A stretch of DNA of 22,020 bases from an uncultured Bacilli bacterium (GTDB taxonomy: Bacteria > Bacillota_I > Bacilli_A > RF39 > UBA660), in contig CAKOHV010000026.1 of the NCBI GenBank assembly GCA_934086145.1, positions 1-22,020 of the forward strand, given 5' to 3'. The notes under the pieces were generated by a model. It was not told the origin of the DNA, ran no database searches, and saw only the letters and a program-made list of their open reading frames with translations. A program made the position numbers and the translations under genes. Below, piece by piece: positions 1 to 8,864 of this stretch (its first letter is position 1; each line of letters starts with the position of its first letter).

Positions 1-283
1 TTATTTTTTTCTAACTCCTCTTACCAGTTGTATTTACTATGACTTTTATGGGTTGCATTTACTTTGCTATTTTACCAATTCTCGCAACTATTCTACATTA
101 AATTTAATATTTATTAATTTTACTTAACCCCACTAAACTATCAAAAGAGAAATAATCTTGAAAAGTTAATATTTTTATTAATAGTTTTAATTTTAAAAAT
201 TATATTCGCCTTTTAACAAGAAATTTTACTTAAAAGCTCTAATATCTAAAAGTAATAAAAAGAAATTTCAAGACTATTTAAAA
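1..283. other. Intergenic AT-rich left edge, no gene supported
   Basis: No convincing coding region is visible. Positions 28-77 hold two imperfect copies of a 25-base unit (TTGTATTTACTATGACTT and TTGCATTTACTTTGCTAT, beginning at 28 and 53). On the minus strand short open stretches are interrupted by stops. This could be the edge of a degraded mobile element lying mostly outside the window, but nothing confirms that. No clear hairpin terminator was found downstream of the gene ending at 284. Confidence 0.4.
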
Positions 284-1609
284 TTACTCATCACTTTCAT
301 CGTATGTACTTTCACTTTTTGTATCGTTCTCTATCTTATTAAGTTCACTAAACATTTTTTGCATTGTTTCATTACCATTTGTTAATTTTTTTATAGTCAA
401 TTCTTCAGCTTTGTTATTAGCTAAACGTAAATTATTCTCACTTGATAATAAAGCCTCTTTTGTCTTTTGTAAATGATCAATTGTTTTATCAATTTCATCA
501 ATTGCTTTTTTAAACTTTTCTGATGCCAAACGATAATTACGTCCAAAAGCACTTTTAAAATTATTCATATTTTCTTCAAAATTAGCGATATCAATATTTT
601 GATTTTGAACCAATTGTAACTCTTTTTTATATTCTAAAGATTTCATTGAAGCATTTCTTAATAACGTAATTAAGGGAATAAAAAATTGGGGACGAATTAC
701 ATACATTTTAGAATATTTATGAGAAACATCAACAATTCCATTATTATAGTAATCATTATCTATTTCTAACATTGAAACTAACACTGCATATTCACATTTC
801 TTCTCCTTTCGATCTTTATCTAACTCTTTGAAGAAATCTTCATTTTTATGCTTACTTACCGTTTCCAATGATTCATTTTTCATTTCAAACATTATCGAAA
901 TTATTTCAGTTCCATCTTCATCATTTTCTCTAAAGATAAAATCTCCTTTCGAACCAGTTTTTACATCATTATCTTTTTCAAAATAAACGTTTTTAAATAG
1001 AGGGCGCAATTTATTAAATTCATTACTACAATGTTGTTCTAATGACTCCCCTACCATCTTTGTTGATTGACGTGCTTTAAAATCCTTATAATAAGCAATT
1101 TGTTCATCTTTATCTTTAATTTTTTCTTCATACTTATCCTTCAAATTTTGTTCTTTAACTAAAGCCGCATTTTTATCCATTTCCAATTTCGTATTAAGTG
1201 CTTCAATTTCTTTTTCTTTTTCATGTAAAACATCTTTTAATGCTAATTCTTTTTCCGTATCTTTTAATTTTATTTCACTCTTTAACCCAGTTATTTCAAT
1301 ATTTTTCTTGCTTAATTCTTCCGTATATTTTCTTTCAATTTTATTAACAGTATCTATTTCACATCTTTTTATTTCATTTTTTAAATTAGCAATCTCTAAA
1401 TCTTTTTTGGCTAATTCATCAGCCAACTTTTTTGCTGCTTCAACTTCTGCTAATTTCAAAGATTCATTTTTTAATTTTTCGTACTGTTCTTCCCTCAAAT
1501 TAATTTCACGCATAAATTCTTTATCTTTAATCTGCTTAACAATTGAATCATAATCCTGTTCATCTATTTTAAAAATTGTTCCACATTTTGGACATTTTAT
1601 TTCATTCAT
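284..1609 (-). CDS. DUF2130 family protein: zinc-ribbon, coiled coil and PD-(D/E)xK nuclease-like domain
   Basis: The 441-residue product has the DUF2130 layout. A short CPKCG knuckle at residues 6-10 suggests a half zinc ribbon. A long Lys/Glu-rich coiled coil covers roughly residues 20-180. A conserved C-terminal half follows, with KGDFIF near residue 222 and FEMKNE about 20 residues later; the D...ExK spacing matches a PD-(D/E)xK nuclease-type core. The segments EDFFKELDKDRKEK and YAVLVSMLE are typical of the family. The cellular role of DUF2130 proteins is not established, although a DNA-related role fits the fold. The ATG start is supported by an upstream GAGGTGAA Shine-Dalgarno. It is transcribed alone: a terminator lies between it and the upstream deacetylase gene, and TATAAT (1631-1636) is its likely -10. 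Family assignment is secure; nuclease activity is inferred. Confidence 0.85.
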   Translation of the reverse strand: MNEIKCPKCGTIFKIDEQDYDSIVKQIKDKEFMREINLREEQYEKLKNESLKLAEVEAAKKLADELAKKDLEIANLKNEIKRCEIDTVNKIERKYTEELSKKNIEITGLKSEIKLKDTEKELALKDVLHEKEKEIEALNTKLEMDKNAALVKEQNLKDKYEEKIKDKDEQIAYYKDFKARQSTKMVGESLEQHCSNEFNKLRPLFKNVYFEKDNDVKTGSKGDFIFRENDEDGTEIISIMFEMKNESLETVSKHKNEDFFKELDKDRKEKKCEYAVLVSMLEIDNDYYNNGIVDVSHKYSKMYVIRPQFFIPLITLLRNASMKSLEYKKELQLVQNQNIDIANFEENMNNFKSAFGRNYRLASEKFKKAIDEIDKTIDHLQKTKEALLSSENNLRLANNKAEELTIKKLTNGNETMQKMFSELNKIENDTKSESTYDESDE

Positions 1610-1630
1610 CTATTTCACCTCGTTTAAAAT

Positions 1631-1636
1631 ATTATA
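1631..1636 (-). promoter_or_regulatory. Candidate -10 (TATAAT) for the DUF2130 gene
   Basis: TATAAT reads on the minus strand about 22 bases before the ATG, with the GAGGTGAA ribosome binding site in between. No good -35 is visible at 16-18 bases. It lies just after the upstream gene's terminator, which fits an independent transcription unit. Confidence 0.45.
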
Positions 1637-1660
1637 ATACACATTCATTCGTAATAAATA

Positions 1661-1681
1661 AAAACACTCAATTTCTTGAGT
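1661..1681 (-). terminator. Rho-independent terminator of the deacetylase gene
   Basis: Minus-strand stem ACTCAA / TTGAGT (arms 1676-1681 and 1666-1671) with loop GAAA, followed by GTTTT and further T-rich sequence. It begins about 9 bases after the deacetylase stop codon. The plus-strand reading also gives a hairpin followed by T's. Confidence 0.7.
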
Positions 1682-1689
1682 ATTTTTAA

Positions 1690-3501
1690 TTATTTAAAAT
1701 TATAATAAATTGTTCCTGTTTGTAAAGTATATCCTTTATAAGTAGCTAATTCAGATACCGAAACAATTTGATATCCCTTATCTAATAAATCAGGGACCAA
1801 AACAGCTACTGCATCAGCGGTGGCCGTATAAATTGAATGCATTAAAATTATTCGACCATCTAAATTACCATATTTATCTATTTCATTCAAAATTAAATCC
1901 TTGTTACGATATTTCCAATCTAAACTATCCACATCCCAATTAATTATTGGCATATCAACTAAAGCTCTTACTGTCGCATTAGCATTGCCATAAGGCGGAC
2001 GTAATAAAATTGGTTCTGTTCCTAAGACTTGCTTCGCTGCCTCACGGCTCAATTTCAATTCTTGATTAATAGCATCAACACTTAGAATATTTAGATTTTT
2101 ATGTGAATAAGTATGCGTCCCTACTTCTCCATTATTAGCTTCTCTTTTAACAACATCTGGATAACGAACCATTAAATTACCTAAATCAAAAAAAGTAGCA
2201 TGAACTTTATATTTTTCTAAAGTATCTAATATCATCGGTGTTGATACTGGATTCGGACCATCATCAAAAGTTAGCGCTACCATAGGTTTCGTAGCATCAA
2301 TATTACCTTGTGGTGGAACATTTAACTTTACTTCATGTTTATTTATTTTTACAGAAGATAGACAGGAACTAGCTATATAAGCCGTCTGACCATTATATAA
2401 AACTTGCGCCCAGCCGTCAACTTCCCCAACTTTATCAATTCCGTCACCACTACTTAAAATACCTAACACATTAGAAGAAACACTAGCTCCATCTCTAATG
2501 TTTACATCTGTCGTAGCGTAAACTTTAACAGTTTTGACATCTTCATTACTTTTATTGTCAACAACAGTATTATCAGAAGAACTATCATTATTACCATTTT
2601 TAATTTGCATTATACTTCTACTTTCAATATAACTTATTTTCCCATCATAAAAAACTACACTCCACGAATTACTACCCTGACTATAAACATTTATTACACT
2701 ATCTTTTTCAACATTCCCAACAATTTCACCTTTAATTGAAGGTTCACTATATAAGACACTATCCTTTAATAATTTATATTGACTATTTACGACATCATAC
2801 TTTACATCTTCATTACCATTTGTATATTGGCAAACATTATCTATCTTTATTTTTAAATAATCTTTTATCTCATTTAATGGGACTTCTTTATTACTACCTA
2901 CAATAAGCAAAACATCATTCTTTAGAATATAAAAAAAATCTTCCGTAACATTCTCATCATATTCCTTTAACTTATTTAAATAATCTCCCTTAAAAACATC
3001 ACTTTTTGTTAATAACTTACCAGTTGCTAAATCATAATTATAAACAAGTTGCTCTTGTTCTAAGACTTTTAAATCCTTACTTTCAACAACATTTTTTAAA
3101 ACGACATTCAAGGTACAACTTGTCCCAATATAAGTTTCATACTCCATTAAGTAATAATTATCAACTTCGTTTGATGAACTATCATACTTTGCCACTTTGT
3201 TTTTTATTAAATCGCCAACTTTACTTTCAATATCACTATCTATCTTTTCATTACCAATTGCCGGATATTCCACTTTGTAATAAAGATTTTTTTCGATAGC
3301 ACTTTTCACTTCTAGTTTACCTATTTCTTTAGTTTTTGATACATCATCAAAATTATACTTATTAACAACTTCCTTTACATCATTACTTTCATTGTTTTTA
3401 CTTTCCTTTAAGTACTTATTTATTCCCAATAGCAATCCTAATATCAAAAAAGCAATTAATAAAGTCATTATTATAGTTTTACTAGTTAATACTTTTTTCA
3501 T
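1690..3501 (-). CDS. Membrane-anchored polysaccharide deacetylase with PdaC-like and two SH3 domains
   Basis: This is a putative extracellular peptidoglycan or polysaccharide N-deacetylase. Numbering is from a GTG at 3510; the better start is ATG at 3501, three codons in, because AGGTGG then sits at proper Shine-Dalgarno distance (603 aa). The order is: one membrane segment (about 12-30); a DUF4163/DUF3298-like region as in PdaC (about 60-225); two bacterial SH3 repeats (about 245-303 and 328-386); and a NodB-type deacetylase domain (about 407-590). The catalytic motifs are intact: TFDDGP 414-419, HTYSH 466-470 (metal-binding histidines), RPPYG 504-508, WDVDSLDW 525-532 and LMHS 556-559. SH3 repeats usually bind cell wall. 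The gene is single, with its own promoter and terminator. The domain calls are strong; the exact substrate is inferred from family knowledge. Confidence 0.9.
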   Translation of the reverse strand: MKKVLTSKTIIMTLLIAFLILGLLLGINKYLKESKNNESNDVKEVVNKYNFDDVSKTKEIGKLEVKSAIEKNLYYKVEYPAIGNEKIDSDIESKVGDLIKNKVAKYDSSSNEVDNYYLMEYETYIGTSCTLNVVLKNVVESKDLKVLEQEQLVYNYDLATGKLLTKSDVFKGDYLNKLKEYDENVTEDFFYILKNDVLLIVGSNKEVPLNEIKDYLKIKIDNVCQYTNGNEDVKYDVVNSQYKLLKDSVLYSEPSIKGEIVGNVEKDSVINVYSQGSNSWSVVFYDGKISYIESRSIMQIKNGNNDSSSDNTVVDNKSNEDVKTVKVYATTDVNIRDGASVSSNVLGILSSGDGIDKVGEVDGWAQVLYNGQTAYIASSCLSSVKINKHEVKLNVPPQGNIDATKPMVALTFDDGPNPVSTPMILDTLEKYKVHATFFDLGNLMVRYPDVVKREANNGEVGTHTYSHKNLNILSVDAINQELKLSREAAKQVLGTEPILLRPPYGNANATVRALVDMPIINWDVDSLDWKYRNKDLILNEIDKYGNLDGRIILMHSIYTATADAVAVLVPDLLDKGYQIVSVSELATYKGYTLQTGTIYYNFK

Positions 3502-3518
3502 CCTATCCACCTACATAT

Positions 3519-3524
3519 ATTATA
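3519..3524 (-). promoter_or_regulatory. Candidate -10 (TATAAT) for the deacetylase gene
   Basis: Minus-strand TATAAT lies 17 bases before the preferred ATG at 3501. A weak TTGGTT lies 18 bases upstream. Transcription from here would leave a leader of only about a dozen bases, placing the Shine-Dalgarno near the 5' end. Confidence 0.4.
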
Positions 3525-3603
3525 CTACAATGTTTATTTCTTAACCAATTATACACCAAATTAAATATAGTTTTACTATTATTTTACTTTTTATAAACTT
3601 TTT

Positions 3604-4542
3604 TTACACTTTTATTACTTTTCCATTCATAGCATTGCCAAGATACTTTACATAATTAATTCCACTTCGAGGTTTATCAAATTCATAAATTCTTAATTTA
3701 CTTTCTGTATAGCTATCCAAAGTTGCAATAAATTTATACTTTATATCTAGTAATGCTTCTTCTTTTGTATCATATTCATGTATTCCTCGATATTTAATCC
3801 AAGCATTTTCAAACCAGTAATATTTATTATTATCTTTAAAAAGCAAAAAAGCATGTGCGGGACCAACATCACTATCTTGATACATAATAAAATACGTTCT
3901 ATTTGTAATATTCATTTTAGAAATTAATTCCCTTTCATATTCAACTTGATCAAAGCATAAACCTATTTTATTTTCAGCCACTTGTTTAGGTGATTGTAAA
4001 ACATAAATTGCTTTAAAATCATAGCCACATTTAATTTGCTTATTTTTATTTTTATCAACATATCCTAATTTTATTTTAGCTAATTCTTCTACAACCTTTA
4101 CATAAACAGAATCATACTTTAAGATTAGTATTCTTTCACTTTCTGTTGCTGTTGTAAAGCCTAAATTTCTAAATAACTTTAAAGCTAAGACATTATCTTT
4201 ATAAACCCAGATATATAGTTTACGATTTTTTTCAATTAATTCATTTATGATTTTGGTTCCTATTCCTTTATTACGGTATTCTCTAAACAAATACAACTCA
4301 TCTATCATAAAACCGTCTAAATAATTTATTAAAGCATAAGCGCCAATTATATTATTATCACTATAAATAAGTTTATAATTTTTATAATTTTCTTGAATAT
4401 TAAGCAAAATATTATTTTTAATTTTCACTTTTTCTTGATAGGCTAATTTTTTATCCATTACATCATCTATCATTGTCACCGATTTAATACTAGTTAATAT
4501 TTCAATATCTTTAAATTCGGCATCTTTTAAATCATAAAGCAT
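3604..4542 (-). CDS. GNAT acetyltransferase fused to a transglutaminase-like domain
   Basis: The 312-residue protein has two parts. Residues 1-145 form a GNAT N-acetyltransferase: the acetyl-CoA loop is REYRNKGIGTK at 87-97, followed by WVYKDNVLALKLFRNLGF (112-129), the usual beta-5/alpha-4 pattern. Residues about 150-300 resemble a transglutaminase/cysteine-protease-like domain, with a candidate nucleophile C196 in GLCFDQVEYER, H230 in AHAFLLF and an acidic/amide position in WFENAW (243-248), then RGIHEY. That Cys-His order is the classic papain-like triad layout. The ATG is preceded by a strong GAAGGTGAT site. No signal peptide is seen, so it is likely cytoplasmic. The substrate is unknown. 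The GNAT call is firm; the second domain is a motif-based assignment. Confidence 0.75.
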   Translation of the reverse strand: MLYDLKDAEFKDIEILTSIKSVTMIDDVMDKKLAYQEKVKIKNNILLNIQENYKNYKLIYSDNNIIGAYALINYLDGFMIDELYLFREYRNKGIGTKIINELIEKNRKLYIWVYKDNVLALKLFRNLGFTTATESERILILKYDSVYVKVVEELAKIKLGYVDKNKNKQIKCGYDFKAIYVLQSPKQVAENKIGLCFDQVEYERELISKMNITNRTYFIMYQDSDVGPAHAFLLFKDNNKYYWFENAWIKYRGIHEYDTKEEALLDIKYKFIATLDSYTESKLRIYEFDKPRSGINYVKYLGNAMNGKVIKV

Positions 4543-4623
4543 ACTATCACCTTCATTCTATACTAACAAAAAAAATAAAAAAAAGATAGTTAAACTAAAA
4601 TAGTCAATATAAGGATTAGAAAA

Positions 4624-4683
4624 AAATAAAATTTCATTCACTTCATGAAATAAGAACTTTCTAAGAACAAAGAATTTTATTTT
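4624..4683. repeat. Nested inverted repeat, possible structured leader
   Basis: An outer pair, AATAAAATT near 4625 and AATTTTATT near 4673, encloses a perfect inner hairpin ATTTCAT / ATGAAAT (4631-4637 and 4645-4651, loop of 7). The element is AT-only apart from the inner part. It lies 80-160 bases upstream of the GNAT-fusion start, so it could be a 5' UTR structure. No known riboswitch class is recognised. Confidence 0.3.
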
Positions 4684-4718
4684 TATAAAGAGCAAATCAA
4701 TTTACAATAATATGACAT

Positions 4719-4766
4719 AAAAAAAAAAAAGGATTGTACCCACAAATTACAGGCCACAACCCTTTT
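4719..4766 (-). terminator. Rho-independent terminator downstream of rnr
   Basis: Minus-strand arms AAAAGGGTTGT (4766-4756) and ACAATCCTTTT (4737-4727) pair in 10 of 11 positions around an 18-base loop and run into a tract of 12 T's. It lies about 95 bases after the rnr stop. The loop is more GC-rich than its surroundings. Confidence 0.8.
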
Positions 4767-4860
4767 ATCAAAAACTATTTATAAAATGTCCATTATAAAA
4801 TTAAGTTTATTTTATATATAATATATAAATTTACTCTAACACTTTAAATTAACTATTATT

Positions 4861-7104
4861 TTAATTTTTCTTCTTTAACTTTAAGGCCATAACATCATCC
4901 CTAGTCATTCCAAAAACAACATCACCATATCTTGAATGTCTAGAAGTTAAAGACAATTTAGTTCCAATTCTTAATCTTGCCTTTGTTTTTTGCCCCTTAT
5001 AATAAGCTTTTGCTTCATCATAAATAAAATGTTCACCCTCGATTTCATCAAGTTTTAAAACTCCTTCAATTCCATCCGCAGTTCTAACAAAGATATTCTT
5101 GCTATTTAAGAAAGTTATACGACAAGCAAATTTTTCCCCAACATGATCATTCATATATTTTATCATTTCTAGAGTATCAGAATCTCGTTCGGCTAAATCA
5201 GCTTCACGTTCTTTTAAAGTCGCATGACTAGCATATTCAGAAACAAAATTTTCGTAGTTAGTAATATTACTATAATCAAAAGCACCATTTTTTTGCAATT
5301 TTATATTGTAATGTTGAATTAAATCAGGTCCTCTTCTAATTGGACTAGTAAATTGTACATAAGATGATAATCCTAAACCAAAATGTCCTAAATTTTCTGT
5401 GTCATAACGTGCTCTATTCATTGATCTAATTAAGATATTAGCTACTATATCACGCGTTTCCATATCACTTATTTGTTTAAGAATCTCTTGAATTACCTTA
5501 TTATTTACTAAATTAGTCGTAGTTTTAACTCTTACACCTTTTTGTACCGTTGCTTTCTTAGTTCCATCAACAACATCAATACCATTTTTTCTTAATAAAT
5601 CAAATACTTCTCTAACCTTTGTCGTATCTGGTCTTTCATGAACTCTGTACACGGTTGGCACAGCCAAATAATTAGCAGCACACTCCCCAGCTAATAACAT
5701 AAAATTTTCTATTATCTTTCGAGAACGACTATTCTTTAAAGTTGCAAATTCAACTGGTTTACCATCCTTATCATAACAAATTTTAATGTCATTTGTTCCG
5801 AAATTTATATAGCCTCTCTTTTCTTTTATCTGTTCTATTTCTTGAGCTAAATCATCTAAAAGCATAATGCTTTCAACAAAGTCAGTATATCCCGCAGGAA
5901 TCTCTACATTTTCTTCTAAAGTACCAGCTTTCTCTTGACTTTCAATTACTTTATCAACATCTTCATAAACCATTGCTTTCCTAGATTTTATAACACATTC
6001 TTTAAAGTCATAATTAACAATTTCAGCTTTAGGAGTCAACTCCACAACACAAGAAAAAGTCAATCTATCTTCTCCAGGATTTAATGAACATATGCCATTT
6101 GATATCGAATGTGGTAACATCGCTATTACTGATTGAGCCATATAAACGCTCGTACTTCTACTTAATGCTTCATCCCACAAAGCCATTCCTGGATGGATGT
6201 AATGAGAAACATCTGCAATATGAATAAACGCTAAGTAATTACCATTTGCCAATTTTTTTATAGCCAAAGCATCGTCACGATCCTTAGTATCTGCTCCATC
6301 AATTGAAAAAACTAAATCATCACGACAATCCAATCTTCCTTGTAAATCATCTTCTGTAACTCTAACTGGTAATTCTTTTGCCTCATCCAATGCTGGTTGA
6401 GAGAACTCAATATCAATATTATGTTCTAAAGCAATATCCTTCGTATCACGATCTGGATCATCTTTATGCGATGATATTCCTATAAAATCAGCGTAATGAA
6501 CATCAGCGTTAGTATCATTTATTTGAACTTGTATTCTGTCTCCTTCCACTAATCTTTCCATTACTACTTCTTTTACAACTACTTTATTCTTTAAAGTACT
6601 TCTAATTGGTTCTAAATAATAGTTACCATTATCATCGCATCTTACTTCACATATAATTTTATCATTTTCTCTTTTTAATATTTTATCGACATAGTAAGAA
6701 GTTGAATTTCCTTTTTTAGGACAGGCAACAACCAAATCGCCACTTAAGGCTTCATTCAAAAACTCTTCCTTTATTTTACAACTATGAACGCCATCCGTAA
6801 CATATCCTTCGCCATACTTATTTATTTTTATAACACCATATACATAGCCCAAATCGACTGGTAATTGACGATAACTCCATGAATTGCTACTTTTAGAATG
6901 ATTATTAATATATATTTGACCCTCTGTCTCTAATTCTTGTAATATTCTTTTTAGATAATCATCGGTTAAATCTTTAGTATCTTGTTCATCATTCAAAACA
7001 ATCTTTCTTTTAATTTCTACCAACTTATAACTACGATATTTCATACTTGGATTTTCAAGTAACGTAATTATCTGTTTTTTTATTTCTTCATCTTTTAATC
7101 CCAT
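4861..7104 (-). CDS. rnr: Ribonuclease R (RNase II/RNB family 3'-5' exoribonuclease)
   Basis: RNase R degrades structured RNA from the 3' end and takes part in RNA quality control. I start it at ATG 7104 (747 aa) because GGAGG lies 7 bases upstream. An in-frame ATG at 7146 would add 14 residues without a good site. The layout is: N-terminal winged-helix region (about 1-75), cold-shock/OB domains (about 80-225), RNB catalytic domain (about 255-590) and S1 domain near the C-terminus (about 645-730), ending in a short basic tail. The RNB active-site acidic cluster is IDGADTKDRDD near residues 268-278, with HIADVSHYI and FTSPIRRGPDL as further family blocks. The family usually has Tyr where Gly follows PIRR here. 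It lies 59 bases after thyX in the same direction. smpB, a common neighbour, is not in this window. Confident call. Confidence 0.95.
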   Translation of the reverse strand: MGLKDEEIKKQIITLLENPSMKYRSYKLVEIKRKIVLNDEQDTKDLTDDYLKRILQELETEGQIYINNHSKSSNSWSYRQLPVDLGYVYGVIKINKYGEGYVTDGVHSCKIKEEFLNEALSGDLVVACPKKGNSTSYYVDKILKRENDKIICEVRCDDNGNYYLEPIRSTLKNKVVVKEVVMERLVEGDRIQVQINDTNADVHYADFIGISSHKDDPDRDTKDIALEHNIDIEFSQPALDEAKELPVRVTEDDLQGRLDCRDDLVFSIDGADTKDRDDALAIKKLANGNYLAFIHIADVSHYIHPGMALWDEALSRSTSVYMAQSVIAMLPHSISNGICSLNPGEDRLTFSCVVELTPKAEIVNYDFKECVIKSRKAMVYEDVDKVIESQEKAGTLEENVEIPAGYTDFVESIMLLDDLAQEIEQIKEKRGYINFGTNDIKICYDKDGKPVEFATLKNSRSRKIIENFMLLAGECAANYLAVPTVYRVHERPDTTKVREVFDLLRKNGIDVVDGTKKATVQKGVRVKTTTNLVNNKVIQEILKQISDMETRDIVANILIRSMNRARYDTENLGHFGLGLSSYVQFTSPIRRGPDLIQHYNIKLQKNGAFDYSNITNYENFVSEYASHATLKEREADLAERDSDTLEMIKYMNDHVGEKFACRITFLNSKNIFVRTADGIEGVLKLDEIEGEHFIYDEAKAYYKGQKTKARLRIGTKLSLTSRHSRYGDVVFGMTRDDVMALKLKKKN

Positions 7105-7163
7105 AACCAAACCTCCATGATTTATATATATCACAAAAAAGGTCAAAAAGCCAATTTAAATAA

Positions 7164-8795
7164 CTAATTTTGTGTCAATTCCTTTTTTAAAACCACAATA
7201 CCACGATTTTTACAAGAATCTTTTCCTTCTGGACAATAATGTTCTGTCATACAACTAGGTCCTAATCCCTCGGCTAGTAATGGTGATACTTTACGCACAT
7301 CAGCTACCATTTGATTAGCAATTTTTCTAATTGGCCATTGGGCTTTATTACAACATCTCATTTTTGAAAACCAGACAAGTTCACGACCATTCATATTAGT
7401 ATAAACATTACACATATTACCTGATAAATAGAAATAAACTAAATCTTCATCACGAACTCCTTGACGCTTAAAATATTCCATCATTAATTTATTATTACTA
7501 AACGTTTGTACATACTCAGATTCGTACTCTTTCATCACAGATTGTGGTTTGACATAATTATTAAGATTCCACATCGGAACAAAATCAGGAACTAATAGCG
7601 ACTGCATACGATGTCTAGTAAGATGAGTCAACGTTGCTAAGTCTATTGGAATTTCAAACTGAAAGTTAACCTGTTCTAATTCACGATTATTTTTACTATG
7701 TAATATAGCTTGCATAATCAATTGTTTAGTTTCATTATCCATTCTGCTTACATAATCTATGGCTTTTTCATTAGTTATTTGATACTTAGCTTTCAAAAAA
7801 CTACATATAATTTCTGAATCAGGATTAATAGTATTTTTATTTAAATGAGACTTATCTAAAAGATAATAGTCATTAAACACTGCCTTGTCGTCAAATCTTT
7901 TTAATAAAGTGTCAACAAAAGCATATTTATCTTCATAATATGGCCTTTTACTTTCTTGTTTCAAAGATTCGGCTAAATATGGTGAATTTTCACAAATGAT
8001 TCTAGCTAAATTACCACCTAATTCTTTTAATTCCGTAATATTGGAAAGCTTTCCATATAATAAATCACTTGTTATTCTTAGAAGTTCATTAGCATCACAC
8101 CCCATTACAATGTTGCTATAATAACAATAAGGTAAAATAAATCGACTATCTTCTACTGGAATTCCGCTATCAACAAATTCCCCATACTTTACAAATAAAC
8201 TTTTCATATATTTAACGTAAATATCTTTTAAATGGTCATTATTTGTCAATATTTGACCATTTTTATCTTTAAAATCTGGAACATAAAAGCCTACATTACG
8301 AAAATCAACATTTCGACGGGACTTGATTGTAAAAGATGTTAATCGATAACCAATCAAAGTTTGTTCTACAATTGGTGTTACATCTTCTAAAGCCAACACA
8401 TAATAATCATGCTCGGCGATTGTTTTATGGCCATACCCAACCACATTCGAAGCTACCTTTACATTACTCGCATATTTTTGCCTTTTTTTATAAACATCAG
8501 AAACTCTTCCCTCTGCTCGTGATAACATTCCCGCTGTAGCAACAATCTGCATTCTTTTGGCATCTTTAATCTCTTTAAAAATAGATTCTAAGTCAGCTAA
8601 AAATTCTTCATATTTTAAAGGAACCTCCTGATCATTATTATCTCTTAAAATAATTTGTTGTTGGCCATCACTGTCAATAAATTCCACTTGACATGACGTA
8701 AAATCATCACAACATAAATCTTTCTTAGCAAAATAATCTTTTATCTTACCATCTATTTCTTTTTTGGTATCATTACCCAATAAAAATATTTTCAT
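7164..8795 (-). CDS. thyX: Double-length FAD-dependent thymidylate synthase (two ThyX-like domains)
   Basis: ThyX makes dTMP from dUMP using FAD and methylene-tetrahydrofolate. Typical ThyX is about 210-250 aa; this protein is 543 aa and carries two ThyX-like halves. The N-terminal half (about 80-270) has GHKTIAEHDYY (122-132), YRLTSFTIKSRR (150-161), EDSRFILP (215-222) and NELLRI. The C-terminal half (about 370-535) has NFQFEI, the signature TRHRMQS (393-399), NMNGRELVWF and AQWPIR (485-490). The canonical RHRxxS is present only in the second half, while the downstream S-x-R element is kept only in the first. The tail contains a Cys cluster (C515, C521, C528). A good AAGGGAG site precedes the ATG, and an extended -10 lies at 8835-8843. 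Probably catalytic, but the division of labour between the halves is unknown. Confidence 0.88.
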   Translation of the reverse strand: MKIFLLGNDTKKEIDGKIKDYFAKKDLCCDDFTSCQVEFIDSDGQQQIILRDNNDQEVPLKYEEFLADLESIFKEIKDAKRMQIVATAGMLSRAEGRVSDVYKKRQKYASNVKVASNVVGYGHKTIAEHDYYVLALEDVTPIVEQTLIGYRLTSFTIKSRRNVDFRNVGFYVPDFKDKNGQILTNNDHLKDIYVKYMKSLFVKYGEFVDSGIPVEDSRFILPYCYYSNIVMGCDANELLRITSDLLYGKLSNITELKELGGNLARIICENSPYLAESLKQESKRPYYEDKYAFVDTLLKRFDDKAVFNDYYLLDKSHLNKNTINPDSEIICSFLKAKYQITNEKAIDYVSRMDNETKQLIMQAILHSKNNRELEQVNFQFEIPIDLATLTHLTRHRMQSLLVPDFVPMWNLNNYVKPQSVMKEYESEYVQTFSNNKLMMEYFKRQGVRDEDLVYFYLSGNMCNVYTNMNGRELVWFSKMRCCNKAQWPIRKIANQMVADVRKVSPLLAEGLGPSCMTEHYCPEGKDSCKNRGIVVLKKELTQN

Positions 8796-8834
8796 ATAAC
8801 ACTCTCCCTTTTACCATTTTTCTCTACCATTTAA

Positions 8835-8864
8835 ACTATAACACATAAAGTGTATTTTGTACAC
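8835..8864 (-). promoter_or_regulatory. thyX promoter with overlapping dyads
   Basis: On the minus strand an extended -10, TGTTATAGT (8843-8835), lies upstream of thyX with TGTACA as a weak -35 at 18 bases. Two small dyads overlap it: ACAC-ATAAA-GTGT (8841-8853) and GTGTA-TTTTG-TACAC (8850-8864). A further arm ACACTTT (8871-8877) pairs with AAAGTGT (8847-8853). These could form an operator, but no known regulator consensus is matched. Confidence 0.5.

Larger units (their letters stand above)
4543..4860. other. 318-bp intergenic region with a terminator and a nested inverted repeat
   Basis: No gene is seen between the GNAT-fusion gene and rnr. The rnr-proximal half contains a strong minus-strand terminator (4719-4766). 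The other half contains nested inverted repeats (4624-4683) that could form a transcribed structure upstream of the GNAT-fusion gene. A TTGACT hexamer reads on the minus strand near 4605 without a matching -10. Confidence 0.5.

Noticed and set aside
1308..1553. Plus-strand open frame opposite the DUF2130 coiled coil
   Set aside because: It is an antisense shadow rich in Ser/Phe/Leu, produced by the Lys/Glu-rich coiled coil on the other strand, with no family match. Similar plus-strand frames near 3006, 8336, 10902, 12323, 12694, 15949, 17563, 18737, 19854 and 20385 were rejected for the same reason.
4719..4766. T-box or other riboswitch in the rnr downstream region
   Set aside because: The GTGGGTAC stretch in the loop only superficially resembles the T-box sequence. 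The element follows rnr and ends in 12 T's, so it is simply a terminator.
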